Positions 40,012-40,328 of a DNA stretch of 40,328 bases are shown in pieces. The notes beneath the pieces were generated by a model that had not been told where the DNA came from, did not search any database, and saw only the letters and a program-made list of their open reading frames with translations. Position 1 is the stretch's first letter. Each line of letters opens with the position of its first letter. Source of the DNA: DAIRUQ01 sp036803245 (lineage in GTDB: Bacteria > Chloroflexota > Anaerolineae > UBA1429); assembly GCA_036803245.1 (NCBI GenBank), contig DAIRUQ010000018.1:1-40328 (forward strand), read 5' to 3'. The translations under genes and the position numbers were made by a program.

Positions 40012-40328
40012 CTAGCCCTCGACCTCGGGCACTGGCGCAATGGCCCCCTCGCGCATGAGCAGATCGATCATCTCGCGCGACTCGGTGATGCGGCTATGGG
40101 CCATGGCCAGGAGATCATCGCGGGCGATGGCGAGCCGTGCCAACCCTTGCTCCTGCGCCTTCATGCCAACAGCCACGGCTACTCGCTCAAAGATGTCGCG
40201 ATCCTCCATATCGGGCGCGATGTGATCTGGGTCCAGGCCCTTGGCTTCGGCAAAGGCTGCCAGTTCGGCCGCTGCCGCGAGGCACATCTCGTCAGAGATG
40301 GTGCGCGCCCGCACGTCCAGCGCACCGC
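40012..40328 (-). CDS. NAD(P)-dependent malic enzyme, C-terminal end (partial)
   Basis: The gene runs off the end of the window; about 105 residues of its C-terminus remain. They begin with GALDVRARTISDEMCLAAAAELA, the conserved end of the NAD-binding domain of bacterial malic enzymes (malate to pyruvate and CO2). They continue HIAPDMEDRDIFERVAVAVGMKAQEQGLARLAI. The closing segment (HSRITESREMIDLLMREGAIAPVPEVEG) is less conserved. The gene is 20 bp upstream of ttuB on the same strand, so it may lead this operon. The cofactor preference cannot be judged from this fragment. Confidence 0.85.
   Translation of the reverse strand, partial: GALDVRARTISDEMCLAAAAELAAFAEAKGLDPDHIAPDMEDRDIFERVAVAVGMKAQEQGLARLAIARDDLLAMAHSRITESREMIDLLMREGAIAPVPEVEG

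Noticed and set aside
1..40328. CRISPR arrays, transposases, phage genes or a toxin-antitoxin pair
   Set aside because: No repeated spacer-like units, DDE or serine recombinase motifs, or paired small toxin genes were seen anywhere in the window.

Overview
This 40.3-kb window is dense, GC-rich bacterial chromosome with about 39 protein genes, one tRNA and short intergenic gaps. I see no insertion sequence, prophage, CRISPR array or tandem-repeat block. Gene content fits a Chloroflexota-like bacterium: a CarD-type RNA polymerase regulator, a response regulator fused to a CpaE-like ATPase, class-typical infB and nusA genes, and many short housekeeping operons. A TtuA/TtuB pair, which in studied organisms makes the heat-stabilising 2-thioribothymidine of tRNA, points to a thermophile. 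The taxonomic placement is inference; no 16S rRNA is present.

Layout. 1-4250: end of pnp, lepB, then a two-gene signalling operon (GAF-PAS histidine kinase and REC-ParA hybrid). 4250-7800: CarD on the minus strand, a DUF6935 gene with an unknown partner, tRNA-Pro(GGG) on the minus strand, and a membrane-anchored arrestin-fold protein. 7800-15420: ffh; rpsP-khpA-rimM-dprA; manC; cinA-scpA; an unknown protein. 15410-18060 (minus): CsoR-family sensor, PspC protein, mutL. 18150-23510: an EamA exporter and an aminotransferase, FmdB, tgt, uppP, and a PstS-like binding protein. 23520-26000: metallo-hydrolase (minus) and proS. 26000-34980: the translation cluster nusA, ylxR(rnpM), infB, rbfA, truB, ribF, followed by rtcB and a small membrane protein. 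34980-36350: comF-like gene and rdgB. 36420-40328 (minus): CBS-ACT protein, era, a YhhQ-type queuosine-precursor transporter, ttuA, ttuB and the C-terminal end of a malic enzyme.

The most unusual observation is a single open reading frame (31852-33204) that joins a complete RibF (FMN/FAD synthesis) to a complete archease, directly upstream of the RNA ligase gene rtcB. Archease is the activator of RtcB, so the fusion plus adjacency looks like a linked RNA-repair unit at the end of the nusA-infB operon. Other points of interest are a 331-bp gap with nested hairpins between ylxR and infB, where ylxQ usually lies; a terminator-like hairpin in the nusA leader, with rimP missing; two promoters placed so close to start codons that leaderless mRNAs are predicted (the exporter and tgt); a CinA whose amidase domain has lost its signature motif; and a CsoR-family protein with an altered metal-ligand pattern.

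Promoters resembling the sigma-70 consensus are clear in front of many operons, commonly with a TATAAT-type -10 and 16-18 bp spacing. All functional calls come from reading motifs and family patterns by eye; no database search was possible.
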